64,000 bases of DNA from an uncultured Oscillospiraceae bacterium (GTDB lineage: Bacteria; Bacillota; Clostridia; Oscillospirales; Oscillospiraceae). The position numbers were made by a program, and so were the translations under genes. The notes below the pieces were generated by a model. That model was given only the letters and a program-made list of their open reading frames with translations. It ran no database searches and was not told the origin of the DNA. Location: contig CANRMY010000004.1 of the NCBI GenBank assembly GCA_947631845.1, forward strand, positions 1 through 64,000, written 5' to 3'. Shown piece by piece: positions 51,358 through 59,486 of this stretch (position 1 is the first letter of the stretch; each line of letters opens with the position of its first letter).

Positions 51358-51913
51358 GAATGAATCCCTCCTTAATTAGGTACTTTTTTAATTTTGTCCT
51401 TGTCCTTTGAAGCAGTGACTTTACCTTGCCCTCACTGAATCCGTACTGACGGCAAATCTGATCAATGGATTTAAAATACCAATACCGGCAGACAAAGAGA
51501 TTCCGCTCATTAGACGGCAGGGCCGCCACAAAGCCGCGGACCGCTTGCCCAAGCTCGCCCGCTTCCACCTCGCCTTCCGGATCCTGACCGGAGGGGATAC
51601 AATCGCCCAACTCCTCCAGCGTCAGCGCTATCTCACCGCCGCCGCGCTTTTGAGCGCGGGCCTTTTGCCACTTCTTGATGGCAAGATAACGGGTGAGCTT
51701 CGCTAAATATGTGGACAGTTCAGCCGGCTTATGAGGCGGCAGACTGTTCCACGCGCCCAGATACACGTCGTTGACGACCTCCTCGGTATCGTCAGGATCG
51801 TTCAAGACACGAAAAGCCACGGAATAGCAATATTTTCCGTACTTCGTCTGCGTCTCCTTTATGGCATCATCTGATCTTGACCAGTAAAGGTCTACGATTT
51901 CTTTGTCGGTCAT
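51347..51913 (-). CDS. ECF-type RNA polymerase sigma factor (pair 2)
   Basis: A 188-residue sigma factor. Region 2: VAFRVLNDPDDTEEVVNDVYLGAWNSLPPHKPAELSTYLAKLTRYLAIKKW in pattern. Region 4: NLFVCRYWYFKSIDQICRQYGFSEGKVKSLLQRTRTKLKKYL. It is clearly related to the pair-1 sigma (same RARAQKRGGGE/AKKRGGGE segment between regions). ATG behind AAAGGGTGATGG. Transcribed away from hflX. Confidence 0.88.
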   Translation of the reverse strand: MTDKEIVDLYWSRSDDAIKETQTKYGKYCYSVAFRVLNDPDDTEEVVNDVYLGAWNSLPPHKPAELSTYLAKLTRYLAIKKWQKARAQKRGGGEIALTLEELGDCIPSGQDPEGEVEAGELGQAVRGFVAALPSNERNLFVCRYWYFKSIDQICRQYGFSEGKVKSLLQRTRTKLKKYLIKEGFIHEC

Positions 51914-52273
51914 TCCATCACCCTTTGCAGTTTAGTCCCGATCGGTCCTTCACTTATATACTCCGAAAAGAGCGGCCTTGGTTGCAAATGGAATAAAACT
52001 TTTTGACCTTTTCCGAGACGCGGTTTGAGCTCAATAGCTCTGTTGCATTATATCATAAACTCTACATTAACCACAAGTTTACACCTTTTTTGTATACAAC
52101 CCGCCTTATTTATGCTATAATATCCGCCAAGGCAGATAGTATATTTTATTTTAGGCCGTTTTTCTCCCCGGCTGACACCGGGAACCGAAAAACATGGCAC
52201 ATTATACCATCCCCGCGCGGCGGGTATGGCATAATGGCTCTCATCAATCCGCAAGGGCGAAGGGAAGAAAAAA
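51914..52273. other. Divergent intergenic region before hflX
   Basis: AT-rich compared with its surroundings and free of the GC hairpin repeats. It should hold both promoters; a TATAAT lies at about 52109 for hflX without a clear -35. At 52201-52235 an imperfect hairpin (ATTAT-CCAT-CCCGC against GCGGG-ATGG-ATAAT) sits in the hflX leader. No gene is seen. Confidence 0.6.
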
Positions 52274-53542
52274 TTGGAACGAAACGATATGGAGCGGGCA
52301 ATCCTGGTGGGACTGGCCGCCGACAGCATGGAGGAGCGGGAGCGCTCCGATGACGTGACGCTGGCCGAGCTGGAGGCCCTTTTGGAGACAGCCGGGGGCG
52401 TGTGCTGCGGGAAGGTCTTGCAGACCAAGCGCACCCCCGACCCCCGCAGCTTCATCGGCGAGGGCAAGGTACGGGAGGTAAAGGCGCTGCTGGAGGCCAA
52501 CGACTGTACCCTGGCCGTCTTTGACAACGAGCTCTCCCCCTCCCAGCTGAGGGCGCTGGAGGAGGATCTGGGCGTCCACGTGCTGGACCGTTCCCAGCTG
52601 ATCCTGGACATTTTTGCCGCCAGGGCCCGCACCAGGGAGGGGCGGCTCCAGGTGGAGCTGGCCCAGTATAACTACCTTCTGCCGCGCCTCACCGGCATGT
52701 GGACGCATCTGGTGCGCCAGACGGCCTCCGGCGGGAAGAGCCCCATCGGCACCCGGGGCCCCGGCGAGACACAGCTGGAGACAGACCGCCGGCACATCCG
52801 GAGGAAGATACAGAAGCTGGAGGAAGAATTGGAGTCCGTCCGCCGGGTGCGGGGCACCCAGCGGCGTCAGCGGGAGAAAAACGGCGTGCCGGTCATCGCC
52901 CTGGTGGGCTACACCAACGCCGGGAAATCCACCCTTTTGAACAAGCTCACCGGCGCGGGGATCGAGGCCAACGACAGGCTCTTTGACACGCTGGACACCA
53001 CCACCCGCAGGCTCGCCCTGGCCCCCGGCTCGGAGGCGCTGATCTCCGACACCGTGGGCTTCATCCGCAAGCTCCCCCACCATCTGGTGGAGGCCTTCAA
53101 GGCCACCTTGGAGGAGCTGAGCTTTGCCGACATCCTTATCCACGTCATCGACGCCTCCTCCCCGGAGCGGGACACCCAGGTGGACGTGGTGCGGCGGCTC
53201 ATCGCCGAGCTGGGCGCGGAGGGCACCCCCTGTATTGACGCCTACAACAAGGCGGATCTGTGCCCCGACCCCGCCGGGATCCCCCGGGGCGGGAACGTCA
53301 TCGCCATCTCCGCCAAAACGGGGGAGGGGACGGACAAGCTGTTGGAAAAGATCACGGAGCTTCTCTCCCGGGGCAAAAAGCGGGTGACGCTCCTGCTGCC
53401 TTACGCCGCCGGGAGGACGCTGGATCTGCTCCACCGGGAGGCGGAGGTCCACGCCGTGGATTACGCCGACGCCGGCATTTTGGTGGACGTCACCGTGAAG
53501 CCGGAGCTGTGGGGCACGGTGAGAGGATTTGTAAGATCCTAA
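52274..53542 (+). CDS. hflX: GTPase HflX
   Basis: A 422-residue ribosome-associated GTPase that splits stalled ribosomes under stress in other bacteria. The N-terminal HflX domain includes FIGEGKVREVKALLEAN and LDRSQLILDIFAARARTREGRLQVELAQ in pattern. The G domain has GYTNAGKST (G1), DTVGFIRKLPHHLVEAF (G3) and NKAD (G4). The TTG at 52274 follows GGGAAG; an ATG at 52289 is the alternative. A hairpin repeat follows the stop. Confidence 0.95.
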   Translation: MERNDMERAILVGLAADSMEERERSDDVTLAELEALLETAGGVCCGKVLQTKRTPDPRSFIGEGKVREVKALLEANDCTLAVFDNELSPSQLRALEEDLGVHVLDRSQLILDIFAARARTREGRLQVELAQYNYLLPRLTGMWTHLVRQTASGGKSPIGTRGPGETQLETDRRHIRRKIQKLEEELESVRRVRGTQRRQREKNGVPVIALVGYTNAGKSTLLNKLTGAGIEANDRLFDTLDTTTRRLALAPGSEALISDTVGFIRKLPHHLVEAFKATLEELSFADILIHVIDASSPERDTQVDVVRRLIAELGAEGTPCIDAYNKADLCPDPAGIPRGGNVIAISAKTGEGTDKLLEKITELLSRGKKRVTLLLPYAAGRTLDLLHREAEVHAVDYADAGILVDVTVKPELWGTVRGFVRS

Positions 53543-53556
53543 GACCGATATAAACG

Positions 53557-53588
53557 CCCTGCGGGCCGCCGCCTTCGGCGGCCTACAA
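53557..53588. repeat. Single hairpin repeat (CCGCC/GGCGG core)
   Basis: GCGGGCCGCCGCC, then TTCGGCGGCC, in the hflX-yigZ gap. One isolated family copy. Confidence 0.75.
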
Positions 53589-53654
53589 GATGTTTTCCCG
53601 CGTTATGGGGCCGGTTCTCGATCAGACCGGCGATCCCGGCGCAAGGAGGTACCC

Positions 53655-54293
53655 ATGCCCGACTACATCATTCCCGCCGGGGACGGCGAAATCGAATATG
53701 TGGAAAAGCGCTCCCGGTTCATCGGCCGTGTGTGGCGCGTGGAGAGCGAGGCCCAGGCTTTGGAGCGCCTGCGGGAGACCCGGGAGCGGCACTGGGACGC
53801 CACCCACAACGTGTACGCCTACGCCCTTCACGAGGGCGGGATCATGCGCTATTCCGACGACGGGGAGCCCTCCGGCACCGCCGGGATGCCGGTGCTGGAC
53901 GTCTTTCGCAAGGCGGGCGTCCAGGACTTCTGCTGTGTGGTGACCCGTTATTTCGGCGGGATCCTGCTGGGGGCCGGGGGACTGGTGCGGGCCTACGCCA
54001 AATCCGCCGCCCTGGCCCTGGAGGAGGCGGGAAAGGCCCGGATGACGCCGCTTTTGGAGCTGTCGCTCCTGTGCTCCTACCCCCAGTATGAGCGGATCCG
54101 GGCGGAGCTGGGCCGCGTCCACGCCCTCTTAGAGGACACCGTTTTTGGGGCCGACGTGGAGCTGAAGCTGGCCATGACGGCGGAGGATCACGCCGTTTTC
54201 GCCCCCCGGATCACCGATTTGACCGCCGGGACGGCGCTTTTGGAGATCACCGGCCGGTCCCTGCGGCCCGTACCCCTGGAGGAACGATCATGA
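53655..54293 (+). CDS. yigZ: YigZ/IMPACT family protein
   Basis: A 212-residue protein of the IMPACT/UPF0029 family. The N-terminal domain shows KRSRFIGRVWRVESEAQA, HNVYAYALHEGGIMRYSDDGEPSGTAGMPVLDVFRK and VTRYFGGILLGAGGLVRAYAKS, the family core. A C-terminal ferredoxin-like domain follows. It is thought to act in translation control, but the bacterial role is unclear. AAGGAGG precedes the ATG. It overlaps the next gene by four bases. Confidence 0.92.
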   Translation: MPDYIIPAGDGEIEYVEKRSRFIGRVWRVESEAQALERLRETRERHWDATHNVYAYALHEGGIMRYSDDGEPSGTAGMPVLDVFRKAGVQDFCCVVTRYFGGILLGAGGLVRAYAKSAALALEEAGKARMTPLLELSLLCSYPQYERIRAELGRVHALLEDTVFGADVELKLAMTAEDHAVFAPRITDLTAGTALLEITGRSLRPVPLEERS

Positions 54294-55528
54294 AAAGAAT
54301 CATTTCGATATTTCTGGCGCTGTGCCTTCTGCTGACGGCCCTGGCTGGATGCGGCGGGGGAGAGGAGCAAACGGTTTCCACACCCTACACCGCCGCCCAG
54401 ATCGCCGGGGCGCTGGCCGCCTCCCAGACGGATTTGCCCGCGCTCTACGCCGTTACCCGCGACGACCCGGAGTTTGCCCCGTACAGTATGCTGTACCTGG
54501 GGGACGGCGCCGAGGCGTGCCGGGACGGGGTCATCTGCACCCCCTTCGGCGTCACCGCCTGCGAGATCGCCGTATTTGAGCTGGACAGCGCCGAGACGGC
54601 CCGGAAGTGCGCGGAGAATCTGACGGCCTACCGGGACGAGCGCGTGGGCGCCTTTTTCGGCTACGCCCCCGCCGAGGCGGAGCTGGCCGGGACGGGCCTG
54701 GTGCTCACCGGGGGACGCTTCGCCGCCCTTGTGATCTGCCACGACAACGACGCCGCCCGGGCCGCCTGGGAGGGGTGCTTTGCCGCCGATCCGGCCCCCG
54801 CGCCGTCGCTCTACGACTATATATCCCCCCTTCCGGAGCCGGACACGACCCCGGACACCGCGCCCGACACCGCACCGGATACTGCGCCTGATACGACACC
54901 GGATACCACGCCCGACACCACGACGGAAAAGCCGGATGCGTACGACCACGACGCCGTGCTGGCGGCCTTTGCAAGCGGCGACGCCTCCGGCCTCACGCCG
55001 AAGAACCGGGCGGTGTACGATAAGTGCCGGGAAATCCTCGCCGGGGAGATAAAGGACGGCATGACGCCGGTGGAGCAGGAGCTGGCCATCAACGACTACC
55101 TGGTTTTCAACGCCCGGTACGACCCGGCAGAGCTGACCAACGGGCCAGTGGGCGTCCCCGACCCGGACAACGACAACCCCTACGGGCTTTTGCTCCACGG
55201 GGTAGGCATCTGCCTGGGCTACGCCACGTCCTTTCAGCTTTTTATGGATCTTCTGGGCATCGATTGTATGACCGTCCGCGGCTGGGCCTACAACAGAACC
55301 GAGGAGCACGCCTGGAATCTGGTCCGGCTGGACGGGGAGTGGTACGCCGTGGACGTGACCTGGAACGACCCGGTCTTTAGCGATGGGGAACCGCCCTATT
55401 TCATTCAGGCCGCCTATGCCCACGCCTACTTCAACGTCACCAGCGAGTTTATGCGGGGGTCGGATCACCAGTGGGACGGGGACGTGCCCGAAGCCACGGG
55501 CACCCGCTGGGCGTCCTGGAATCTGTGA
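54290..55528 (+). CDS. Lipoprotein with DUF4358-like and transglutaminase-like domains
   Basis: A 412-residue predicted lipoprotein (lipobox LTALAGC, Cys21). A DUF4358-like region (about 38-165) is followed by a linker of seven T-P-D-T/A-P-D-T type repeats (about 186-210), then a transglutaminase-like domain. The catalytic triad is Cys in GICLGYATSF, His in EEHAWNLV and Asp in YAVDVTWND. It probably acts on surface proteins or peptidoglycan. It overlaps yigZ by four bases. Confidence 0.82.
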   Translation: MKRIISIFLALCLLLTALAGCGGGEEQTVSTPYTAAQIAGALAASQTDLPALYAVTRDDPEFAPYSMLYLGDGAEACRDGVICTPFGVTACEIAVFELDSAETARKCAENLTAYRDERVGAFFGYAPAEAELAGTGLVLTGGRFAALVICHDNDAARAAWEGCFAADPAPAPSLYDYISPLPEPDTTPDTAPDTAPDTAPDTTPDTTPDTTTEKPDAYDHDAVLAAFASGDASGLTPKNRAVYDKCREILAGEIKDGMTPVEQELAINDYLVFNARYDPAELTNGPVGVPDPDNDNPYGLLLHGVGICLGYATSFQLFMDLLGIDCMTVRGWAYNRTEEHAWNLVRLDGEWYAVDVTWNDPVFSDGEPPYFIQAAYAHAYFNVTSEFMRGSDHQWDGDVPEATGTRWASWNL

Positions 55529-55682
55529 GGGAACCTTTGCCGGCAATATGTATTATAACACGGCAACAAAGTATTGTCAAGTACTTTTTTATACTTTTTC
55601 AAAATTATTTTTTTGAGCCCGCGTTTTGTGCGCCTCCCGCCGGACAGGCGAGGCGGTTCAACAACAGCGCTATTGAAAAAAT

Positions 55683-55729
55683 CCGTCCGGCGGTGGTAAA
55701 ATGACCACAAGTCCGGACGGTATTTTTTT
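55683..55729 (+). terminator. Leader hairpin with T run before the XRE gene
   Basis: CCGTCCGG pairs with CCGGACGG around an inner GTGGT/ACCAC stem, followed by TTTTTTT. The AAGGAG site of the XRE gene comes right after. It is either the distal terminator of the upstream gene or an attenuator. Confidence 0.7.
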
Positions 55730-55746
55730 GAAGGAGATTGAAAAAC

Positions 55747-56793
55747 ATGGAGATCGGGAATCAGATCAAGACCCTCCGCACCCAGCGGGGGGTGACGCAG
55801 GAGACGGTGGCGGCGGCCCTGGGGGTCCTACCCCAGACGGTCAGCAAGTGGGAGACGGGGGCCACGGCGCCGGACATCGCGCTGCTGCCCGCCATTTCGG
55901 CCTACTTCGGCGTCACCATCGACGAGCTTTTTGCCCTCACCGACCAGCAACGGGTGGAGCGGATCGAGAACATGCTGGACAATCAGCGGGAGGTGGAAGC
56001 CCACATCCTGGATCGGGAGGCCGCGTTCCTCTTAGAGAAGGCCCGCCGGGAGCCGAAAAATGCCCGTGTCTGGTCGCTCCTGGCCTATGTGGAGAACCAC
56101 CGGGGCGACGCCGCCAAGCGGAAGGCGGCGGAGTACGCTAAGGAATCTCTGTCTCGAAAGGCCGATAATAACGCCGCGCTCTGGGAGCTGGCCCGTGCCA
56201 CGGGCCTGGAGGGGCCGTACTGGGAGCTGGCGGACAGCCACCGGGCGGTCATCGACTATCTCAAGGACTTTATCGCTGAAAACCCGGACGTGGAACACGC
56301 CTACTGGTGGCTGATGGACGCGCTCCTGCTGGACAGCCGCTTTGCGGAGGCGTCCCAGGTCTGTGACCGGCTCTCCCGGCTGGACAAATCAAAGCTCACC
56401 GACCCCATCCGCGTCCCCGACTACCGGGGGCTCATCGCCTGGAAAAGCGGTGACCGGGAGACGGCGCTGAGGATCTGGGACGACATGGTGCGGGACCTGC
56501 CCGAGGACGATTCCTATGGCTGGGGCGTCTACGCCCAGGACTACGCTATGACCGGGGACTACGCCCGGGCCGCGCGGATCAGCCTGCGCTGTGGGGAGCA
56601 CATGACCCCGCCCCGGGCCACCTGGGCCTGGGAGCAGGGGGCCTACTTTCAGGAGCTGGCCGGCGACATTCAAGGCACCATCGCGTCCTTAGAACAGCTT
56701 CTGGAGGTCCGCCGCGCCGACTACAACGTCACCACCGGCGCCGGGAACGAGGCGTACCTGGCGGAAATTGACCGCCTGCGGGCGAAGCTGTGA
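55747..56793 (+). CDS. XRE-family regulator with TPR-like C-terminus
   Basis: A 348-residue protein. The N-terminal HTH (about 1-60) reads IGNQIKTLRTQRGVTQETVAAALGVLPQTVSKWETGATAPDIALLPAISAYFGVTIDELF in pattern. The remaining 280 residues are helical repeats rich in Ala, Leu and Trp pairs, TPR-like. Such proteins can sense peptides or partner proteins. The ATG at 55747 is preferred to the TTG at 55738. An L element begins 22 bases after the stop. Confidence 0.82.
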   Translation: MEIGNQIKTLRTQRGVTQETVAAALGVLPQTVSKWETGATAPDIALLPAISAYFGVTIDELFALTDQQRVERIENMLDNQREVEAHILDREAAFLLEKARREPKNARVWSLLAYVENHRGDAAKRKAAEYAKESLSRKADNNAALWELARATGLEGPYWELADSHRAVIDYLKDFIAENPDVEHAYWWLMDALLLDSRFAEASQVCDRLSRLDKSKLTDPIRVPDYRGLIAWKSGDRETALRIWDDMVRDLPEDDSYGWGVYAQDYAMTGDYARAARISLRCGEHMTPPRATWAWEQGAYFQELAGDIQGTIASLEQLLEVRRADYNVTTGAGNEAYLAEIDRLRAKL

Positions 56794-56814
56794 CGCGCCG
56801 GTCCGGCGAGGGTT

Positions 56815-57070
56815 CCGCCCTTAAAAGGGCGGAGGAAATACGCTTTTCTCTCTTTTGTTGAACACAAAAGAGAGAAAAGCTTCAAAAGAGAGAAAATGTC
56901 ATATCCGTGAGTCGGTACCCGGTCCCTCTCATCACCGCGCGCCTTTGTTACGAATGGTCTCTGCGTTTAACCCGCTTAGCCGCTCACCGCTCTATTATTA
57001 AAGCCACAGCTCCTATTTCACCCGCGCTGGTGCGGCGGGTAACGTGCGGTCGTCGAAAACATCGTTTCTG
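56815..57070 (+). repeat. Long structured element L, copy 3
   Basis: Directly 3' of the XRE gene. It contains the CCGCCCTTAAAAGGGCGG hairpin (56815-56832), a perfect 17-bp pyrimidine/purine hairpin (56842-56880), then a second purine arm TTCAAAAGAGAGAAAA. CATATCCG, the shared 20-mer (56968-56987), ACCCGCGCTGGTGCGG and CGAAAACATCGTTTCTG follow. Confidence 0.8.
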
Positions 57071-57600
57071 TTTGCGTACGGGCCGGACACCCGGCCGGCC
57101 CGTGTTTCGAATTCCCGACGCAGTAATGACAACGCCGTACGGGCCGCCGCCCTCGGCGGCCCACCGATATCCCGATGCATTCCTATAGGGGCCAGAGACC
57201 CGCTCGGCCCATCCTCCGAATTCCAGAATATCTTTCGTTAGACACCGTAGGGGCGGCCTCTCTTGGACGCCCGATTTTTAAATAGGCGGCGAAGCCGCAA
57301 CCTTTTTGGGGGAGGGCAATGCGGAAATTTGATGGTGCCACGGGCCGGCCGGGTGTCCGGCCCGTACGGGTGCGTTGCGGGAAATGCGCCGGAAATTCGG
57401 CGGGCCGCCTGGAGAGGCGGCCCCTACAAGATTATTCGGAAGATTATCGGGAATTCGTGGGCCGCCGAGGGCGGCGGCCCGTACGGCGGGGAACGATGAA
57501 TTTTCAGGAATTCGGAAGGACGTGTGGGTAATTCGGAGGTGCGGCGTGTGGGCCGATGTGGTCATCGGCCCCTACAGGGACAGACGCAACGCTGAAAGTC
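57071..57600. repeat. Hairpin-repeat block 10
   Basis: Lies between inverted L copies 3 and 4. It holds a GGACACCCGG core (57075-57105), a CCGCCC/GGCGG core (57136-57162 and, inverted, 57459-57485), an AGAGACCCGCT core (57186-57211) and a composite unit at about 57247-57370 with the GGCGAAGCCGCAACCTTTTT linker. An inverted CCTGGAGAGG core (57401-57427) and an inverted ATGACC core (57550-57577) complete it. No gene is seen. Confidence 0.85.
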
Positions 57601-57891
57601 ACCACACGATTATCACCGCACCAGCGCGGGCGAAGTAGGACATCACGCCGTAGAGACAGAGTAGTGAGCGGCCAAGCGGGTTAGGCGCTGAGACAATGCG
57701 ATGACGTCACGCGCGGATATGAATGGTACCATGGGTATCGACCACCACCGCGGGAGCCGGACCGCCGTAATAAAGCTTGGGCCCGGTTCACCACCGGGCC
57801 CAAAAATTGCTTTTCTCTTCTTTGAAGCTTTCTTCTCTTTTGTCAACACAAAAGAGAAGAAAGCGTATTTTCTCCGCCCTTGTAAGGGCGG
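57601..57891 (-). repeat. Long structured element L, copy 4
   Basis: Inverted relative to copy 3 and directly 3' of pgi. On the minus strand: CCGCCCTT/AAGGGCGG hairpin (57874-57891), perfect 17-bp pyrimidine/purine hairpin (57827-57864), second purine arm, then TTTTT and the GGGCCCGGT/ACCGGGCCC hairpin. ATATCCGCGCG, the shared 20-mer (57664-57683) and GCGCTGGTGCGGTGATAATC follow. Confidence 0.8.
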
Positions 57892-57907
57892 CAGGGGCTT
57901 TCCCTCT

Positions 57908-59479
57908 TTATTTCTTTGAGAATTTGCTCATGGTCACGTCCTCGTCGTCGTAAACGGCGGTGAGGGCGGGGTCGTTGGCGCACAGGTGGAGCATCAGGCG
58001 GAACACGTCCTGGGGATCGGCGTTCAGGGCGGCGGCGATCTCCGGGGCGGTCATGGCCCTGCCGGTGGTGAGCAGGAGCTCACGGGCGCGGTTTTTCAGC
58101 TCGATCAGGACGCCGGCGCACTTCTTGCCGTACTCCACGGCGGGCTGGTGGTAGGCGTTGATGTTGATGAGCTGGGCGTAGATGCCCACGGCCCGCTCCC
58201 AGACGGCGATGAGCTGGCCCACGTTGTAGGCGGAGACGCAGGGGACGGTGACGGTCATGGTCTTCTTGCCGTGGTCCTCCAGATTCTTCTTGGTGCCCAG
58301 CATGAAGGCGTTCAGGTAGTCGCCGGAGGTGGAGTCCTCGCCCACGCAGACGGACTCGCCGGCCCGGTCCTTCAGGACCTGGACGAAAATGACGAAGATG
58401 TTGGCGGGGCCGCCCACCAGCTGCTGGACATAGCTGTGCTGGTCGGAGGTGCCCTTGTTGCCCATGACGGCCAGGCCTTGGTTGACCTTCTGGCCGTCCA
58501 GGTCCAGCTCCTTGCCCAGGGACTCCATCACCAGCTGCTGGAGGTATTTGGCCAGCAGGTCCAGGCTGTCCTTATAGGGGAGCACCACCTGGGTGACGCC
58601 GCCCTTGCCGCCGGACATCCTGTACCAAGCCAGGGCCATGATGGCGGCGGGGTTCTCCAGCATATTGGGCTCCCGGCCCAGCTCGTCGCAGTCCGCGGCG
58701 CCCTGGAGGAAGCTGTCGATGTCGATGCCCTGGAGGGCCAGGGGCAGCAGGCCCACGGCGGACATGACGGAGGTGCGGCCGCCCACCCAGTCCCACATGG
58801 GGAAGCGGGCGATCCAGCCCTCGGAGACGGCCACCTTGTCCAGCTTGGAGTCCACACCCGTGACGGTGACGGCGTGTTTGGCGAAGCTCAGGCCGTTCTT
58901 TTCATAGAAGGCCTTGGCCTCCACCATGCAGTTGCGGGTCTCGATGGTGCCGCCGGACTTGGAGATGATGACGGTGAGCGTCTCGTCCAGCTCAGGTCCC
59001 ACGGCGCGGAAGATGGCATCCATGCCGGCGGGGTCGGTGTTGTCCAGGAAGTAGAGCTTCATCTTGTCCTCGGGGGTCCCCAGGGCCTTGGAGACAAACA
59101 GGGGCCCCAGAGACGAGCCGCCGATGCCGCCCACCATGACGTTGACGAATTTGCCGCCCTTCTCGCCGGTGATCTTGCCGGCGTGGACGTCGGCGGCGAA
59201 GGCCTTGACGGCGGCCAGGGTGTCGGTGATCTCCTTCTGAAGCTCCGGCGTGGGGGCAAGCCCCGGGGCGCGCAGCCAGTAATGGCCCACCATGCGCTCC
59301 TCATCCGGGTTGGCGATAGCGCCGGCCTCCAGCTCGCGCATGGCCCTCTGGGCGGTGTTCATCTTCTTCTCCATGGAGAAGATGTACTCCGGATCCATAT
59401 CCATGCCGCCCCACTCCATCATAAGCTTTGTCTTGGGGGAATAGAGAACGGTATTGGCGTACATTGTCCAGTCATCCAT
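57908..59479 (-). CDS. pgi: Glucose-6-phosphate isomerase
   Basis: A 523-residue isomerase interconverting glucose 6-phosphate and fructose 6-phosphate. VGGIGGSSLGPLFVSKAL and VIISKSGGTIETRN bind the sugar phosphate. GNKGTSDQHSYVQQLVGGPANIFVIFVQV holds the catalytic Glu/His region of this long bacterial form. A C-terminal extension (about 460-523) ends in small basic residues. AAGGAG lies 11 bases before the ATG. It follows the amylase fusion by seven bases and is last in the glycogen/maltodextrin operon. Confidence 0.95.
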   Translation of the reverse strand: MDDWTMYANTVLYSPKTKLMMEWGGMDMDPEYIFSMEKKMNTAQRAMRELEAGAIANPDEERMVGHYWLRAPGLAPTPELQKEITDTLAAVKAFAADVHAGKITGEKGGKFVNVMVGGIGGSSLGPLFVSKALGTPEDKMKLYFLDNTDPAGMDAIFRAVGPELDETLTVIISKSGGTIETRNCMVEAKAFYEKNGLSFAKHAVTVTGVDSKLDKVAVSEGWIARFPMWDWVGGRTSVMSAVGLLPLALQGIDIDSFLQGAADCDELGREPNMLENPAAIMALAWYRMSGGKGGVTQVVLPYKDSLDLLAKYLQQLVMESLGKELDLDGQKVNQGLAVMGNKGTSDQHSYVQQLVGGPANIFVIFVQVLKDRAGESVCVGEDSTSGDYLNAFMLGTKKNLEDHGKKTMTVTVPCVSAYNVGQLIAVWERAVGIYAQLININAYHQPAVEYGKKCAGVLIELKNRARELLLTTGRAMTAPEIAAALNADPQDVFRLMLHLCANDPALTAVYDDEDVTMSKFSKK

Positions 59480-59486
59480 AGGGTAG

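Noticed and set aside
57664..57700. tRNA D-arm-like string GGCCAAGCGGGTTAGGCGC in the L element
   Set aside because: No acceptor stem, anticodon arm or T-arm with GTTCRA can be fitted around it. It is just part of the L conserved core.
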